DNA from: an uncultured Eubacteriales bacterium
GTDB taxonomy: Bacteria > Bacillota > Clostridia > Oscillospirales > Acutalibacteraceae
Reading direction: 5' to 3'
NCBI GenBank assembly: GCA_934729465.1
Contig: CAKVEP010000001.1
Span: 62,001-126,000 of the forward strand
DNA length: 64,000 nucleotides
Shown here: in pieces, positions 41,330 to 50,876 of the stretch
Layout of the letters: the number at the start of each line of letters is the position of its first letter
Position numbering within the stretch: the first letter of the stretch is position 1
Program-made: the position numbers and the translations under genes
Notes under the pieces: model-generated
Databases searched by the model: none
What the model saw: only the letters and a program-made list of their open reading frames with translations
What the model was told of the DNA's origin: nothing

Positions 41330-41731
41330 ATGGAAGAGGGATTAGAAAAAATAAGCGCTTATACCGAAATGTGGATTAAAAAAGTTTTTATTGATTTCTT
41401 AAACCTTTCAATGTATTCATTGTCTGAACAAATGATAAACGTTAAAAATGAAGGCTTTAAAAAGTTGATAAAAAAGGAAATTAATAGTCAAAATGAAGAA
41501 TACATAAACCTTGTTAATTGTCTTACTGACTTACACTTACAGATATCTGAAATAAAAAATGTCTGTTATACTTTTCAAGGAAATGAAAATATAAAATTAG
41601 GATGCTTTGAAAAATACTTCGAATGCTTACGCAATTATACAAATTTTATGTGTCTAAAAATGTTTAGATATGGGGTTCAATTTGGGTTAGAGTTGAAAAA
41701 GGATAACTCATCAGATAACTTTAAATGGTAA
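41330..41731 (+). CDS. Protein of unknown function
   Basis: A 133-aa soluble, probably all-helical protein with no membrane segment, signal peptide or motif I know; five scattered Cys. AAGGGG precedes the ATG and a good terminator follows. It lies opposite an XRE regulator whose likely operators cover its promoter, which is the layout of many regulator/target pairs, including some toxin and competence modules. No function can be assigned. Confidence 0.65.
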   Translation: MEEGLEKISAYTEMWIKKVFIDFLNLSMYSLSEQMINVKNEGFKKLIKKEINSQNEEYINLVNCLTDLHLQISEIKNVCYTFQGNENIKLGCFEKYFECLRNYTNFMCLKMFRYGVQFGLELKKDNSSDNFKW

Positions 41732-41736
41732 AAATT

Positions 41737-41782
41737 AGAGTCTTAGCTGTATATTTATGCAGTAAGACTCTTAAATTTTTTA
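41737..41782 (+). terminator. Intrinsic terminator of the unknown gene
   Basis: AGAGTCTTA pairs with TAAGACTCT, followed by a T-rich run. Confidence 0.82.
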
Positions 41783-41854
41783 TTTAGACAAAGTTCGTAT
41801 GTAATGGCAACTAGATATATTGTATATTTTATATGAATAATTTTATCAAATATA

Positions 41855-41887
41855 TTGATTTTACATATTATAATGTGCTATTATAAT
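41855..41887 (+). promoter_or_regulatory. Probable promoter of the P1B ATPase with a direct repeat
   Basis: TTGATT (41855-41860) with TATTAT 18 bases on is a possible promoter. TATTATAAT occurs twice, 13 bases apart (41866 and 41879), and could bind a regulator. Confidence 0.35.
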
Positions 41888-41966
41888 TGTAGATATTTGT
41901 AACTGAATTGTTTTAAATAAATTTTATAAACTGTACATTTAAAACGAAACACAAGGAGAAATAAAT

Positions 41967-43850
41967 ATGAATAAAAAACAGCAAAAAATATTAATACGTA
42001 TTATCATCTCAATAATTATGCTTATAATCCTAAACTTAATTTCTATTGACAGCCTTTTAAAAACCGTTTTATACATAGCAACATATCTAATAATCGGTTA
42101 CGACATTCTCAAAGAAGCATGGGAGGGAATTTTAAAAGGAGAGCTATTCGACGAAAATTTTTTGATGTCCGTCGCAACCCTAGGCGCAATTGGACTTTCA
42201 GCTTATGAAGGAAGCGGAGAATATAATGAGTCGGTAGCGGTTATGTTATTTTACCAGATAGGGGAACTTTTTCAAAATTACGCTATAGGTAAAAGTCGAA
42301 AAAACATTAGTGAATTAATGGACATTCGTCCCGATTACGCCAACATAGAAAAAGAGGGTAAATTAAAAAAAGTTGCTCCAAGTGAAGTTCAAATCGGAAG
42401 TATAATTGTCGTTCAGCCCGGCGAAAAAGTACCGATAGAAGGGGTTGTGGTTGAGGGTAATTCTTCTTTAAACACAAGTGCTCTAACGGGCGAAAGCCTT
42501 CCACGTGAAGTTAAGCTCGGCGATGAAGTCATTAGCGGTTGCATAAATATGACGGGCGTTTTAAAAATTAAAACTACGAAAAATTTTGGTGAATCTACTG
42601 TGTCTAAAATCTTAGAGCTAGTTGAAGAGTCCGGGGCGAGGAAGTCAAGGTCTGAAGATATTATTTCTAAATTTGCTAAAATTTATACTCCTGTTGTTTG
42701 TGCGTTGGCGTTAGTGCTTGCAATCGTTCCCACTATTTTCAGCTTAATGTTCGGGTTAGCTCCTGAATGGACAACATGGATTTACAGGTCTTTAACGTTC
42801 CTTGTTATAAGTTGTCCGTGTGCATTGGTTGTAAGCCTTCCTCTCAGCTTCTTCGCCGGAATCGGAGGCGCAGGTAAAGAGGGAATTTTAGTTAAGGGCG
42901 CTAACTTTATGGAGACTCTTTCTAAGACAAAAATAGTAGTGTTCGACAAAACAGGAACCTTAACTCAGGGAGTATTTGAAGTTAACGGGGTTCATCACAA
43001 CAAACTTGAAGACGAGAAAATACTAGAATACGCAGCTTTAGCGGAATGTGCATCATCTCACCCGATAAGCAAAAGTCTACAGAAAGCTCATGGTCAAAAA
43101 ATAGACCGTAATCGAGTAAAGAACGTTCGAGAAATCAGTGGACACGGTTTAATTGCTACCGTAGACGGGACAGAAGTGGCTGTTGGAAACAAAAAACTAA
43201 TGAAACAGCTTGAAATTGAATTTCAGGATTGTCGCTCCGTCGGGACGATAATTCATGTTGCCCTCAACGGCAAATACGCAGGACACATTGTTATTTCAGA
43301 CGTTGAAAAACCTAGCTCTAAAAACGCGATTGCCGCACTGAAACAAGCAGGTGTAAAAAAGACTGTCATGCTTACGGGCGACATAAAAAGTGTTGCAGAA
43401 AAGGTGGCTTCCAGTCTTGGGATAGATGAAGTTCATGGCGAACTTTTGCCGGCAGACAAAGTTAAGGAAGTCGAAAAATTGTTAAACGAAAAGAGTTCTA
43501 ATGAAAAATTAGCATTTGTGGGCGACGGAATAAACGATGCACCCGTATTATCAAGGGCAGACATAGGAATAGCAATGGGAGCTATGGGTTCAGATGCCGC
43601 AATAGAAGCAGCAGACGTAGTTTTGATGGACGACGACCCAACAAAAATTGCTAAGGCAATAAAAATATCTAAAAAATGTATATCAATCGTTTACCAGAAC
43701 ATTTTTTTCGCATTAGCTGTTAAACTCGCTTTCTTAGCACTTGGAGCTATCGGTATTGCTAATATGTGGGGCGCCATTTTCGCTGACGTTGGAGTAACGG
43801 TTCTTGCAATCTTAAATGCCATACGAGCTTTGAGGGTTAAAAATTTATAA
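41967..43850 (+). CDS. Heavy-metal P1B-type ATPase (Zn/Cd/Co exporter type)
   Basis: A 627-aa metal pump. It has eight predicted membrane helices, TGES (174-177, actuator), CPC (283-285, ion path), phosphorylated DKTGT (327-331), an SHP motif in the N-domain and GDGINDAPVL. It has no N-terminal metal-binding domain, unlike many CadA or CopA proteins. The CPC motif and the closing segment suggest zinc, cadmium or cobalt rather than copper. AGGAG precedes the ATG. It stands alone, with no adjacent ArsR-type regulator. A second such ATPase ends at the right edge of the window. Confidence 0.92.
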   Translation: MNKKQQKILIRIIISIIMLIILNLISIDSLLKTVLYIATYLIIGYDILKEAWEGILKGELFDENFLMSVATLGAIGLSAYEGSGEYNESVAVMLFYQIGELFQNYAIGKSRKNISELMDIRPDYANIEKEGKLKKVAPSEVQIGSIIVVQPGEKVPIEGVVVEGNSSLNTSALTGESLPREVKLGDEVISGCINMTGVLKIKTTKNFGESTVSKILELVEESGARKSRSEDIISKFAKIYTPVVCALALVLAIVPTIFSLMFGLAPEWTTWIYRSLTFLVISCPCALVVSLPLSFFAGIGGAGKEGILVKGANFMETLSKTKIVVFDKTGTLTQGVFEVNGVHHNKLEDEKILEYAALAECASSHPISKSLQKAHGQKIDRNRVKNVREISGHGLIATVDGTEVAVGNKKLMKQLEIEFQDCRSVGTIIHVALNGKYAGHIVISDVEKPSSKNAIAALKQAGVKKTVMLTGDIKSVAEKVASSLGIDEVHGELLPADKVKEVEKLLNEKSSNEKLAFVGDGINDAPVLSRADIGIAMGAMGSDAAIEAADVVLMDDDPTKIAKAIKISKKCISIVYQNIFFALAVKLAFLALGAIGIANMWGAIFADVGVTVLAILNAIRALRVKNL

Positions 43851-43910
43851 ATATTTATAAATCTAAAACACCTCAGTCATTAGCGCAATACACTTCTAAA
43901 ACATCTAAAT

Positions 43911-43943
43911 AAAGCATTCCACAAATAATGTGGAATGCTTTTT
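43911..43943. terminator. Bidirectional intrinsic terminator
   Basis: AAAGCATTCCACA pairs perfectly with its complement (loop AATAA) and ends in T; shared by the ATPase and the convergent phosphatase gene. Confidence 0.9.
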
Positions 43944-43944
43944 A

Positions 43945-46287
43945 TTAATCTTCTTTATTGTCTCCTTTAGACGGTAAAATTTTTGCTGCCAATATTGTTA
44001 TGTCGTCCGAGCGCTCCGCCCCATCTATGAATTTATCAATGGATTGTCTTATATAGTCCACAGAATCTTTAACGCTTATTTCATTTACATTCGCTAATTT
44101 TAATGTTTCTTCTAAGCGCTCCTTAGAATAAAATTCATCGTCGCTATTCTGGGCTTCAGTTACGCCGTCGGTGTAAAGATACAAAACATCATTTGATGAT
44201 AAATGTATTTCTCCTTTTTTGTATTCCATATCTTTCACTCCTGCCAAAACAAAACCGTGTGAGCTTTTTATCCACTCAAGAGAGTTTTCTTTAGACCTGT
44301 ATATAACGGGAGGATTGTGACCTGCATTGCTGTAAGAAAATTTTCCTGTTTTTATGTTTAAAACGCCCAAAAACGCCGTTACAAACATACCGGCATCATT
44401 ATTTTCGCAAAGCTGATTATTTACTATCTTTAAAGCCTCCCAAGGCAATACTCCTTCCATAATCTGATTTTTTATGAGTATTTTTGCTATAACCATAAAC
44501 AGTGCTGCCGACACTCCTTTACCCGACACGTCTGCTATGACTAACGCTATATTGTCTTCATCAACAAAGAAAAAATCGTAAAAGTCTCCGCCAACCTCCT
44601 TTGCTGGGTCCATGAGAGCATAAATGTCAAAATCGGTTCTCTCCGGAAACGCCGGAAATATACATGGCAACATACTACGTTGTATTTTTTTTGCGATGGT
44701 AAGCTCGCTGTGTATTTTCTCTTTTTCCTTCGTGGTTTTAGCTAGGTTATCTATGTAGTCTTGCAAACTGTGGGTCATCTTATTAAACGTTGCTGCAAGC
44801 TCCCCTACTTCGTCTGAGGACTCTACCATAAATCTAACCGATAAATCTCCTTTTCCTATTTTCCTTGCGCCTTTTTTTAAGCGTTTTAGCGGCTTAACTA
44901 TCTCGTTAGACATCCATCCTCCGATAAGCACCACCAAAGCTAAACATAAAATTAGTATTGCCATGTATTTAAATATGACGCTTATAATCTGCTGATTTAT
45001 TACTTCCTTAGACTCTGATATTTTTTCTTGCGTAAAATTATTAGCCTGCGTTATCGGCGATAAAATTTGTTCTGTTTCGTTCATAATCGCCATCGACCAT
45101 TTCGTAGTTTCCATGGGATGATATGCAACATAATATTTATTTCCTGATATTAAAGCTTCTTGAACTCCGCTGCTACCCGATAACATTTTTGTTAGTACAT
45201 TTTCATAGCTTTCGTCTATCTCTGTTTCTAAAGGATGGGACGAAAAAATTTTCTCGTCCTCCTTCTCAGACGACACCACTATTTGACCTTCGTTATCTAA
45301 AACAAATATATAACCTGTGTCTGAAACCTTAAATTTTTCTATTTGACTTTGAAGGTCGCTTAAATAAACGTCCATGGCAATTACGCCTATTATATTGTCG
45401 TTTGAGTCTGTGTATGCCTTTGACACCGTTATACATAAACTTCCCGTATTTATCGAATAATAGCTGCTTTGCCAAACCGGATTTTTATTATCGTTTTTAT
45501 AAGCTGTTACTGCGTCATTATACCAAGGTCTTGTTTTGGGGTCAAACCTCGTTTTCGCTGAGTATGGAGAATATTCATACACTATTCCACTTTCTGTTCC
45601 TATGTAAATCGAGGATATAACATTATTTGATTTATACAACGATTCCATGAAATTTTCAAAATTATTAATTTTGCTAATCTCTGATTTTGTACTGTTTGGA
45701 ATCTCATTATTTGAGACTATTATATAATTATTTTTTAAATTATTTTTTTCTTCATCTGTTAATAAATCAAACGTCTGCCTGTCTACTTTATAAACATTCT
45801 TCTCGTTAGCGTAATCTGAGCTGTTGTATATAAATATGTTATTATCATCGCTACTTTCTCTGTCTACCATATACGCTTTTATTGTTGCATTATCTCTGTT
45901 AAATGACTTTCCTTCAGTATAATTTTCAGGTAAATTCGGCATTACTGCGTTGTTTCCTGATTTGCTTGTATCTTTAAATATCTTCTCAATTCCAAGCACT
46001 GTTGAATTTATCTCATTGCTAAGCTCCTTAAAAACACCATCCGATTTATCTGCCAATGTCTCCGAAATCTTCGAAAGGTATTGTTCAGACTGCCACCTTA
46101 ACTCAAACTCCGTATTACTCCCTACTCTGGCTCCTAAGTCGTTCGCCACTTCTTTTGAATAAGTACCTAAATTTTTTATAGTGCTATAAGAAGATATGCC
46201 CACAAGTATTTCTGACACCACGCTTACAGACAATATTATAATTAACAGTTTCGTTCCTATACTCATATTTTTAAAAAATTTAAACAC
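43945..46287 (-). CDS. Membrane sensor PP2C-type serine phosphatase (dCache-HAMP-SpoIIE)
   Basis: 780 aa. Membrane helix (about 13-35), large extracellular dCache-like sensor (about 40-430, with RPWYNDAV and GVIAMDVYLSDL), second helix (about 440-462), HAMP (463-515), a short coiled coil, and a PP2C phosphatase domain (545-770) with metal Asp in GGDFYDFF, IADVSGKGVSAALFM and SDDITIL. Such RsbU-type proteins dephosphorylate anti-anti-sigma factors in response to outside signals. No partner-switch gene is adjacent, so the target is unknown. GTG 46287 is the start, with only a weak GGTG site. Confidence 0.9.
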   Translation of the reverse strand: MFKFFKNMSIGTKLLIIILSVSVVSEILVGISSYSTIKNLGTYSKEVANDLGARVGSNTEFELRWQSEQYLSKISETLADKSDGVFKELSNEINSTVLGIEKIFKDTSKSGNNAVMPNLPENYTEGKSFNRDNATIKAYMVDRESSDDNNIFIYNSSDYANEKNVYKVDRQTFDLLTDEEKNNLKNNYIIVSNNEIPNSTKSEISKINNFENFMESLYKSNNVISSIYIGTESGIVYEYSPYSAKTRFDPKTRPWYNDAVTAYKNDNKNPVWQSSYYSINTGSLCITVSKAYTDSNDNIIGVIAMDVYLSDLQSQIEKFKVSDTGYIFVLDNEGQIVVSSEKEDEKIFSSHPLETEIDESYENVLTKMLSGSSGVQEALISGNKYYVAYHPMETTKWSMAIMNETEQILSPITQANNFTQEKISESKEVINQQIISVIFKYMAILILCLALVVLIGGWMSNEIVKPLKRLKKGARKIGKGDLSVRFMVESSDEVGELAATFNKMTHSLQDYIDNLAKTTKEKEKIHSELTIAKKIQRSMLPCIFPAFPERTDFDIYALMDPAKEVGGDFYDFFFVDEDNIALVIADVSGKGVSAALFMVIAKILIKNQIMEGVLPWEALKIVNNQLCENNDAGMFVTAFLGVLNIKTGKFSYSNAGHNPPVIYRSKENSLEWIKSSHGFVLAGVKDMEYKKGEIHLSSNDVLYLYTDGVTEAQNSDDEFYSKERLEETLKLANVNEISVKDSVDYIRQSIDKFIDGAERSDDITILAAKILPSKGDNKED

Positions 46288-46404
46288 ATTAACACCACAC
46301 TTCGCAACATATTATATGTGTAATATTAACATATTTAAAGCAGAAAATCAATATAAACAATACAAAATCTCACGACATTTTATATTACGTCGTGAGATTC
46401 TCTC

Positions 46405-47736
46405 CTACAGTGTTCCCTGAGCTATCATTGCGTCCGCAACCTTTTTAAACCCTGCTATATTTGCACCTATCACATAATCTCCCTTAAAACCGTATTCCTC
46501 TGCTGCATTCGAGATATTTGTGAAAATTCCATACATTATTTTATTAAGCTTATCATCAACTTCCTCAAAGCTCCACGGCATTCTAATGCTGTTTTGACTC
46601 ATTTCTAGTGCCGATGTTGCAACTCCTCCGGCATTGGCGGCTTTCCCCGGCACAAATATTGTTTTACTGTTTTTCAAAATTTCTATTGCTTCATTCGTAG
46701 TTGGCATATTCGCTCCCTCTGCCACTATCTTAGTATTATTCTTTACTATATTTTTAACCTCGTTAACCGTAAGCTCGTTTTGTGTTGCACACGGCAGAGC
46801 TATGTCACACGGTACGCTCCAATCAAATTTTCCTTGGGTATACTTAGCATTTTTTCTATATTTTGTGTATTCGCTTATTCTTTGCCTGTCAACCTCTTTT
46901 ATGCGTTTTACCACACTTAAATCTATTCCGTCAGGGTCGTATACCCAGCCCGTCGAATCCGACATTGTTAATACTTTCGCTCCCATTTGTTCCGCTTTTT
47001 CCGCAGCATATATCGCAACGTTTCCCGCTCCTGATATACACACTTTCATTCCTTTAATTTCATAGCCGTAATGCTCTAACACATATTTTACCATATAGAG
47101 AAGTCCATATCCCGTTGCTTCTTTCCTTGTAAGTGACCCTCCATATGAAAGTCCCTTACCCGTAATTGCGCCTTCATAAACATTTTTTATCCTTTTATAC
47201 TGTCCAAAAAGATAACCTATTTCTCGTGCTCCAACTCCTATATCCCCTGCCGGAACGTCTGTAAATGCACCTATGTGCCTGAAAAGCTCAGTCATAAAGC
47301 TTTGGCAAAACGCCATTACCTCTGTGTCGCTCTTGCCCTTGGGATCAAAATCACTACCGCCTTTTCCCCCTCCTATCGGAAGACCTGTTAGTGAATTTTT
47401 AAATATCTGCTCAAAACCTAAAAATTTTATTATTCCCATATTCACTGATGGGTGAAATCTTAAACCACCTTTGTAGGGTCCTATGGCACTGTTAAATTGT
47501 ACTCTGTAGCCTCTGTTTACTTGTACGTTTCCTTTGTCATCTCTCCATGCAACTCTAAATTTTATTTGTCTTTCAGGCTCTGTTATTCTCTCTATTATCC
47601 CTTCTGTTTGATATATTTTGTCTGACTCTATTACTCTTTCCACAGATTTTAATACTTCGTATACTGCTTGGTGAAATTCATGTTCACCGGGATTTAGTGC
47701 TATTACTCTATTTATTTGTTCATCTAAATATGACAT
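46405..47736 (-). CDS. gdhA: NADP-type glutamate dehydrogenase
   Basis: A 443-aa hexameric enzyme joining ammonia to 2-oxoglutarate. The signature GGLRFHPSVNMGIIKFLGFEQ is split by the usual motif, the catalytic Lys lies in GGGKGGSDFDPKGKS, and the cofactor fold has GAGNVAIYAAEKA. Length and GGLRFHPSVN fit the anabolic small-subunit group. GGAG precedes the ATG. It faces the GHKL gene across a short region holding a 21-base palindrome, and type III glutamine synthetase follows, so this is a nitrogen-assimilation cluster. Confidence 0.96.
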   Translation of the reverse strand: MSYLDEQINRVIALNPGEHEFHQAVYEVLKSVERVIESDKIYQTEGIIERITEPERQIKFRVAWRDDKGNVQVNRGYRVQFNSAIGPYKGGLRFHPSVNMGIIKFLGFEQIFKNSLTGLPIGGGKGGSDFDPKGKSDTEVMAFCQSFMTELFRHIGAFTDVPAGDIGVGAREIGYLFGQYKRIKNVYEGAITGKGLSYGGSLTRKEATGYGLLYMVKYVLEHYGYEIKGMKVCISGAGNVAIYAAEKAEQMGAKVLTMSDSTGWVYDPDGIDLSVVKRIKEVDRQRISEYTKYRKNAKYTQGKFDWSVPCDIALPCATQNELTVNEVKNIVKNNTKIVAEGANMPTTNEAIEILKNSKTIFVPGKAANAGGVATSALEMSQNSIRMPWSFEEVDDKLNKIMYGIFTNISNAAEEYGFKGDYVIGANIAGFKKVADAMIAQGTL

Positions 47737-47823
47737 AATTTATCACTCCAAATTAAAATTATTAATTATTTAGTCGAAATTTAAAAACGTGTAGAAAATT
47801 GCCACAAATCGTTGTAAAATAGG

Positions 47824-47844
47824 TTTGTGAATTTAATTCACAAA
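47824..47844. promoter_or_regulatory. 21-base palindrome, operator candidate
   Basis: Perfect 10-base arms TTTGTGAATT and AATTCACAAA are separated by one T. It lies between gdhA and the divergent kinase-like gene, 31 bases before the latter's start. Confidence 0.6.
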
Positions 47845-47874
47845 ACATAATTTAAACAAAGGATGCGTGTGTAA

Positions 47875-48747
47875 ATGAATTATCCAATTAACCTTTTAAC
47901 TAATGATTTGTATGTCTGTAAAAAACAAGAGCATAAATATATAGACTTGCTGTTTCTACTAGAACTAACCGCTATCCTGCTTCAATATTATTTTTTATAT
48001 AATTATAATTTACACTTAGCATCTTTTCTTAATATTATCCTTAATGTGGTCACTGTTTCAATTATTGTTATCTATAAAATCAGAAATTATCGAAGCAGCT
48101 ACAATAAATTTACTTACAGTCAACTAAAAGACTATCTAAAAATTCTTTCTGAAACAAATGAATCGCCAACTTTAGCGTTTATTCATGATTTGAAAAATAT
48201 TTCTTTTGCAGTTTCTAATCATATGTATTTACATGACTACGACAAGGCTAATCGAGATATCGATTCATTGTGCAGCACCATGCACGACGTTAACAATAAA
48301 AGATATATTGGTATTTACGGTATAGATAAACTCATTTCTTCAAAAGTCAAAGCTATGAAAAAATACAACATTAAATTTGATTTTGAAAATGAATTATCTT
48401 GTCCCGTTAACGTCGATATTTTAGATTTATGCATAATAATCGGTAATTCACTCAACAACGCTATCGAAGCCTGTTCTAAAATACCCTCATCTAAAAACAA
48501 ATATATTAATCTTTCTGTCTTTAATAACAATGATTTACTCGAAATTACAGTTTGTAATTCTATACAAAGCAAATCCACAATAAACTTTAAAACTACTAAG
48601 TCAAATAAAATGTATCATGGATTCGGTATTAAAAATATAAAAGCTGTTTTGAAAAAGTATGACGGCTGTTTATCCACAGAACAATACGAAAATTATTTTA
48701 CTCTATCTATGAAATTAAACACCTCTGCTAAAGATGTTAAACACTAA
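47875..48747 (+). CDS. GHKL-type sensor kinase-like protein (orphan)
   Basis: 290 aa. Two membrane helices (about 23-45 and 48-67) and almost no extracellular loop, then a helical H-box domain with H104 in FIHDLKN and a GHKL ATPase with N-box GNSLNNAIEAC (about 190-200) and G-box HGFGIKNI. The layout is that of AgrC or CitA/DcuS-type kinases cut down to the membrane anchor. No response regulator is near. AAAGGATG precedes the ATG. Its 3' end overlaps the convergent glutamine synthetase gene by 11 bases. A nitrogen link is inferred from neighbours only. Confidence 0.8.
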   Translation: MNYPINLLTNDLYVCKKQEHKYIDLLFLLELTAILLQYYFLYNYNLHLASFLNIILNVVTVSIIVIYKIRNYRSSYNKFTYSQLKDYLKILSETNESPTLAFIHDLKNISFAVSNHMYLHDYDKANRDIDSLCSTMHDVNNKRYIGIYGIDKLISSKVKAMKKYNIKFDFENELSCPVNVDILDLCIIIGNSLNNAIEACSKIPSSKNKYINLSVFNNNDLLEITVCNSIQSKSTINFKTTKSNKMYHGFGIKNIKAVLKKYDGCLSTEQYENYFTLSMKLNTSAKDVKH

Positions 48748-50824
48748 ACAGCATTTGACCATAGGTTGGGTAAGGCCAGTATTTCTCGGCTGTGATAAGC
48801 TCTAATTTGTCGGCAACCTCTCTTACTTCTCTCATGGACAATAATATAGTATCTCTGTAATACAACGTGCTTTCGCTCACATTTTTTATACTTTTGCTTT
48901 TTATCACCTTTTCAGACAATTCGTTTACCTTTTCATATAATTTTAAGTTAAGCGAAGAAAGCTTCTCTATCATACTTATTTCAAATTCACATGATATGCT
49001 GTCTTTTACCTGCTTCTTAAGTGCTGCCGTTTGAGCTAGCTCGTTTATATAACAATTTACTGCCGGCATTATTTCTTTTCTTGCCATGTCTAGCATCGTT
49101 AGAGCCTCTATATGAATTATCTTGCAATATTTTTCCATTTGTATTTCGTATCTCGACCTTAATTCTTTTTCAGAAAGTACTTTATGCTTTTCAAACAAGT
49201 TTATATTTTTCTGCTTTACATAATATGGTAAAGCGTCAGCCATTGTTCTCAAATTCGGTAATCCACGCTTTTCTGCCTCTTTTACCCATTCGTCTGAGTA
49301 ATTATTTCCGTTAAACAAAATCCTCTTATGTTCCTTTATCGTCTTCGAAAGAAGGTCGTTTAGAGTTTCATTAAAGTCTTCCGCTTTCTCAAGGATATCT
49401 GCAAACTGAGATAATTCTTCAGCAAAAATCGTGTTAATCGCCATGTTCGGACACGCTATAGACTGGCTCGAACCTAACATACGAAATTCAAATTTATTAC
49501 CCGTGAACGCAAAAGGAGAAGTTCTGTTTCTGTCTGTTGCGTCTTTAGGAATATAAGGCAGGACATCTACCCCTACTTCTATATCTATCCTTCCTTTGCT
49601 TGTGTAAGCAACGCCATTCTCGATAGATTCTAATATATCCATTAGTTCATCTCCGAGAAACACAGACACTATTGCCGGAGGGGCTTCCTGTGCTCCCAGA
49701 CGTAAATCGTTTCCTGCGCTCGCTATCGACACCCTTAACAAGTCGGAATACTCATCTACTCCCTTTATTACTGCACACAAAAATAGTAAAAATTGTGCGT
49801 TATCCCGCGGTGAGGTTCCGGGTTCAAATAGGTTTACTCCCGTATCGGTTTGTATTGACCAGTTATCGTGCTTTCCACTTCCGTTTACTCCGTTAAACGG
49901 CTTTTCGTGCAGCAAACATACTAATCCATGTTTTTCGGCAACTGTTCTCATAGTTTCCATGGTTATCTGATTTTGGTCGGTGGCTGTGTTGGTTGTCACA
50001 TAAACCTGAGCCAGCTCATGCTGCGACGGTGCAACTTCGTTGTGTTCCGTCTTTGCGGGGACTCCTAGTTTCCACAATTCTTTATCTAAATCCCTCATGA
50101 AATCCGACACTCTCGACCTTAGTGCTCTAAAATAATGGTCGTCTAAATCCTGTCCCTTAACCGGCTTCGCTCCGAATAATGTCCTGCCACAGAAAATTAA
50201 ATCTTTTCGTTTGTCGTAAGCTTTCTTGTCTATTAAAAAATACTCCTGTTCCGCTCCGACTGTAGCTTCAACTTTCTTAACGTCTTTATTGCCAAACAAT
50301 TTTAAAATCCTTAAAGTTTGTTTATTCACCGCATTTATCGACCTTAATAAAGGTGTCTTCTTATCGAGTGCCTCTCCGCTATATGAGCAGAACACCGTTG
50401 GAATACAAAGTACTCCATCTTTTATAAACGCATAAGATGTTGGGTCCCATGCAGTGTAACCTCTAGCTTCAAATGTTGCTCTCAGTCCCCCAGACGGAAA
50501 ACTTGAGGCATCCGGTTCACCTTTTATAAGCTCCTTACCCGAAAACTCCATTATCACTTCGCCGGTTTTGGTTGGAGATATAAAACTATCGTGCTTTTCT
50601 GCTGTTATACCTGTCATCGGCTGGAACCAGTGAGTAAAATGCGTCGCACCCTTTTCTATTGCCCAATCTTTCATTGCGCTTGCAACAACATTTCCTATTT
50701 GTAAGGTTAGTTTCTTTCCTTTTTTCACGCAATCTACTAATTCTTCATATGTATCTTTTGGAAGCCTTTCTTTCATAACCTTATCGTTAAACACCATACT
50801 TCCAAAAATTTTTGGCAAATCCAT
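48737..50824 (-). CDS. glnN: Glutamine synthetase type III
   Basis: A 695-aa GSIII enzyme, larger than the 450-aa type I. Visible are the N-terminal MVFNDKVMKERLPK, the GSIII signature KGATHFTHWFQPMTG, the ATP and metal region EHNEVAPSQHE and the KPFNGVNGSGKHDNWS stretch. It makes glutamine from glutamate and ammonia. ATG 50824 with GGAGTG is preferred to the in-frame TTG 50845. Placed with gdhA it completes ammonia assimilation. Confidence 0.96.
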   Translation of the reverse strand: MDLPKIFGSMVFNDKVMKERLPKDTYEELVDCVKKGKKLTLQIGNVVASAMKDWAIEKGATHFTHWFQPMTGITAEKHDSFISPTKTGEVIMEFSGKELIKGEPDASSFPSGGLRATFEARGYTAWDPTSYAFIKDGVLCIPTVFCSYSGEALDKKTPLLRSINAVNKQTLRILKLFGNKDVKKVEATVGAEQEYFLIDKKAYDKRKDLIFCGRTLFGAKPVKGQDLDDHYFRALRSRVSDFMRDLDKELWKLGVPAKTEHNEVAPSQHELAQVYVTTNTATDQNQITMETMRTVAEKHGLVCLLHEKPFNGVNGSGKHDNWSIQTDTGVNLFEPGTSPRDNAQFLLFLCAVIKGVDEYSDLLRVSIASAGNDLRLGAQEAPPAIVSVFLGDELMDILESIENGVAYTSKGRIDIEVGVDVLPYIPKDATDRNRTSPFAFTGNKFEFRMLGSSQSIACPNMAINTIFAEELSQFADILEKAEDFNETLNDLLSKTIKEHKRILFNGNNYSDEWVKEAEKRGLPNLRTMADALPYYVKQKNINLFEKHKVLSEKELRSRYEIQMEKYCKIIHIEALTMLDMARKEIMPAVNCYINELAQTAALKKQVKDSISCEFEISMIEKLSSLNLKLYEKVNELSEKVIKSKSIKNVSESTLYYRDTILLSMREVREVADKLELITAEKYWPYPTYGQMLFSV

Positions 50825-50876
50825 AAAACTCAACACTCCATTCAAAATTATAATAAAAATTACCCGACAAATTTTT

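Noticed and set aside
41330..41731. XRE gene and partner as a HigBA or RelE-type toxin-antitoxin pair.
   Set aside because: The genes are divergent rather than in tandem and the 133-aa protein has no RelE, HigB or HipA motif; kept only as an open question.
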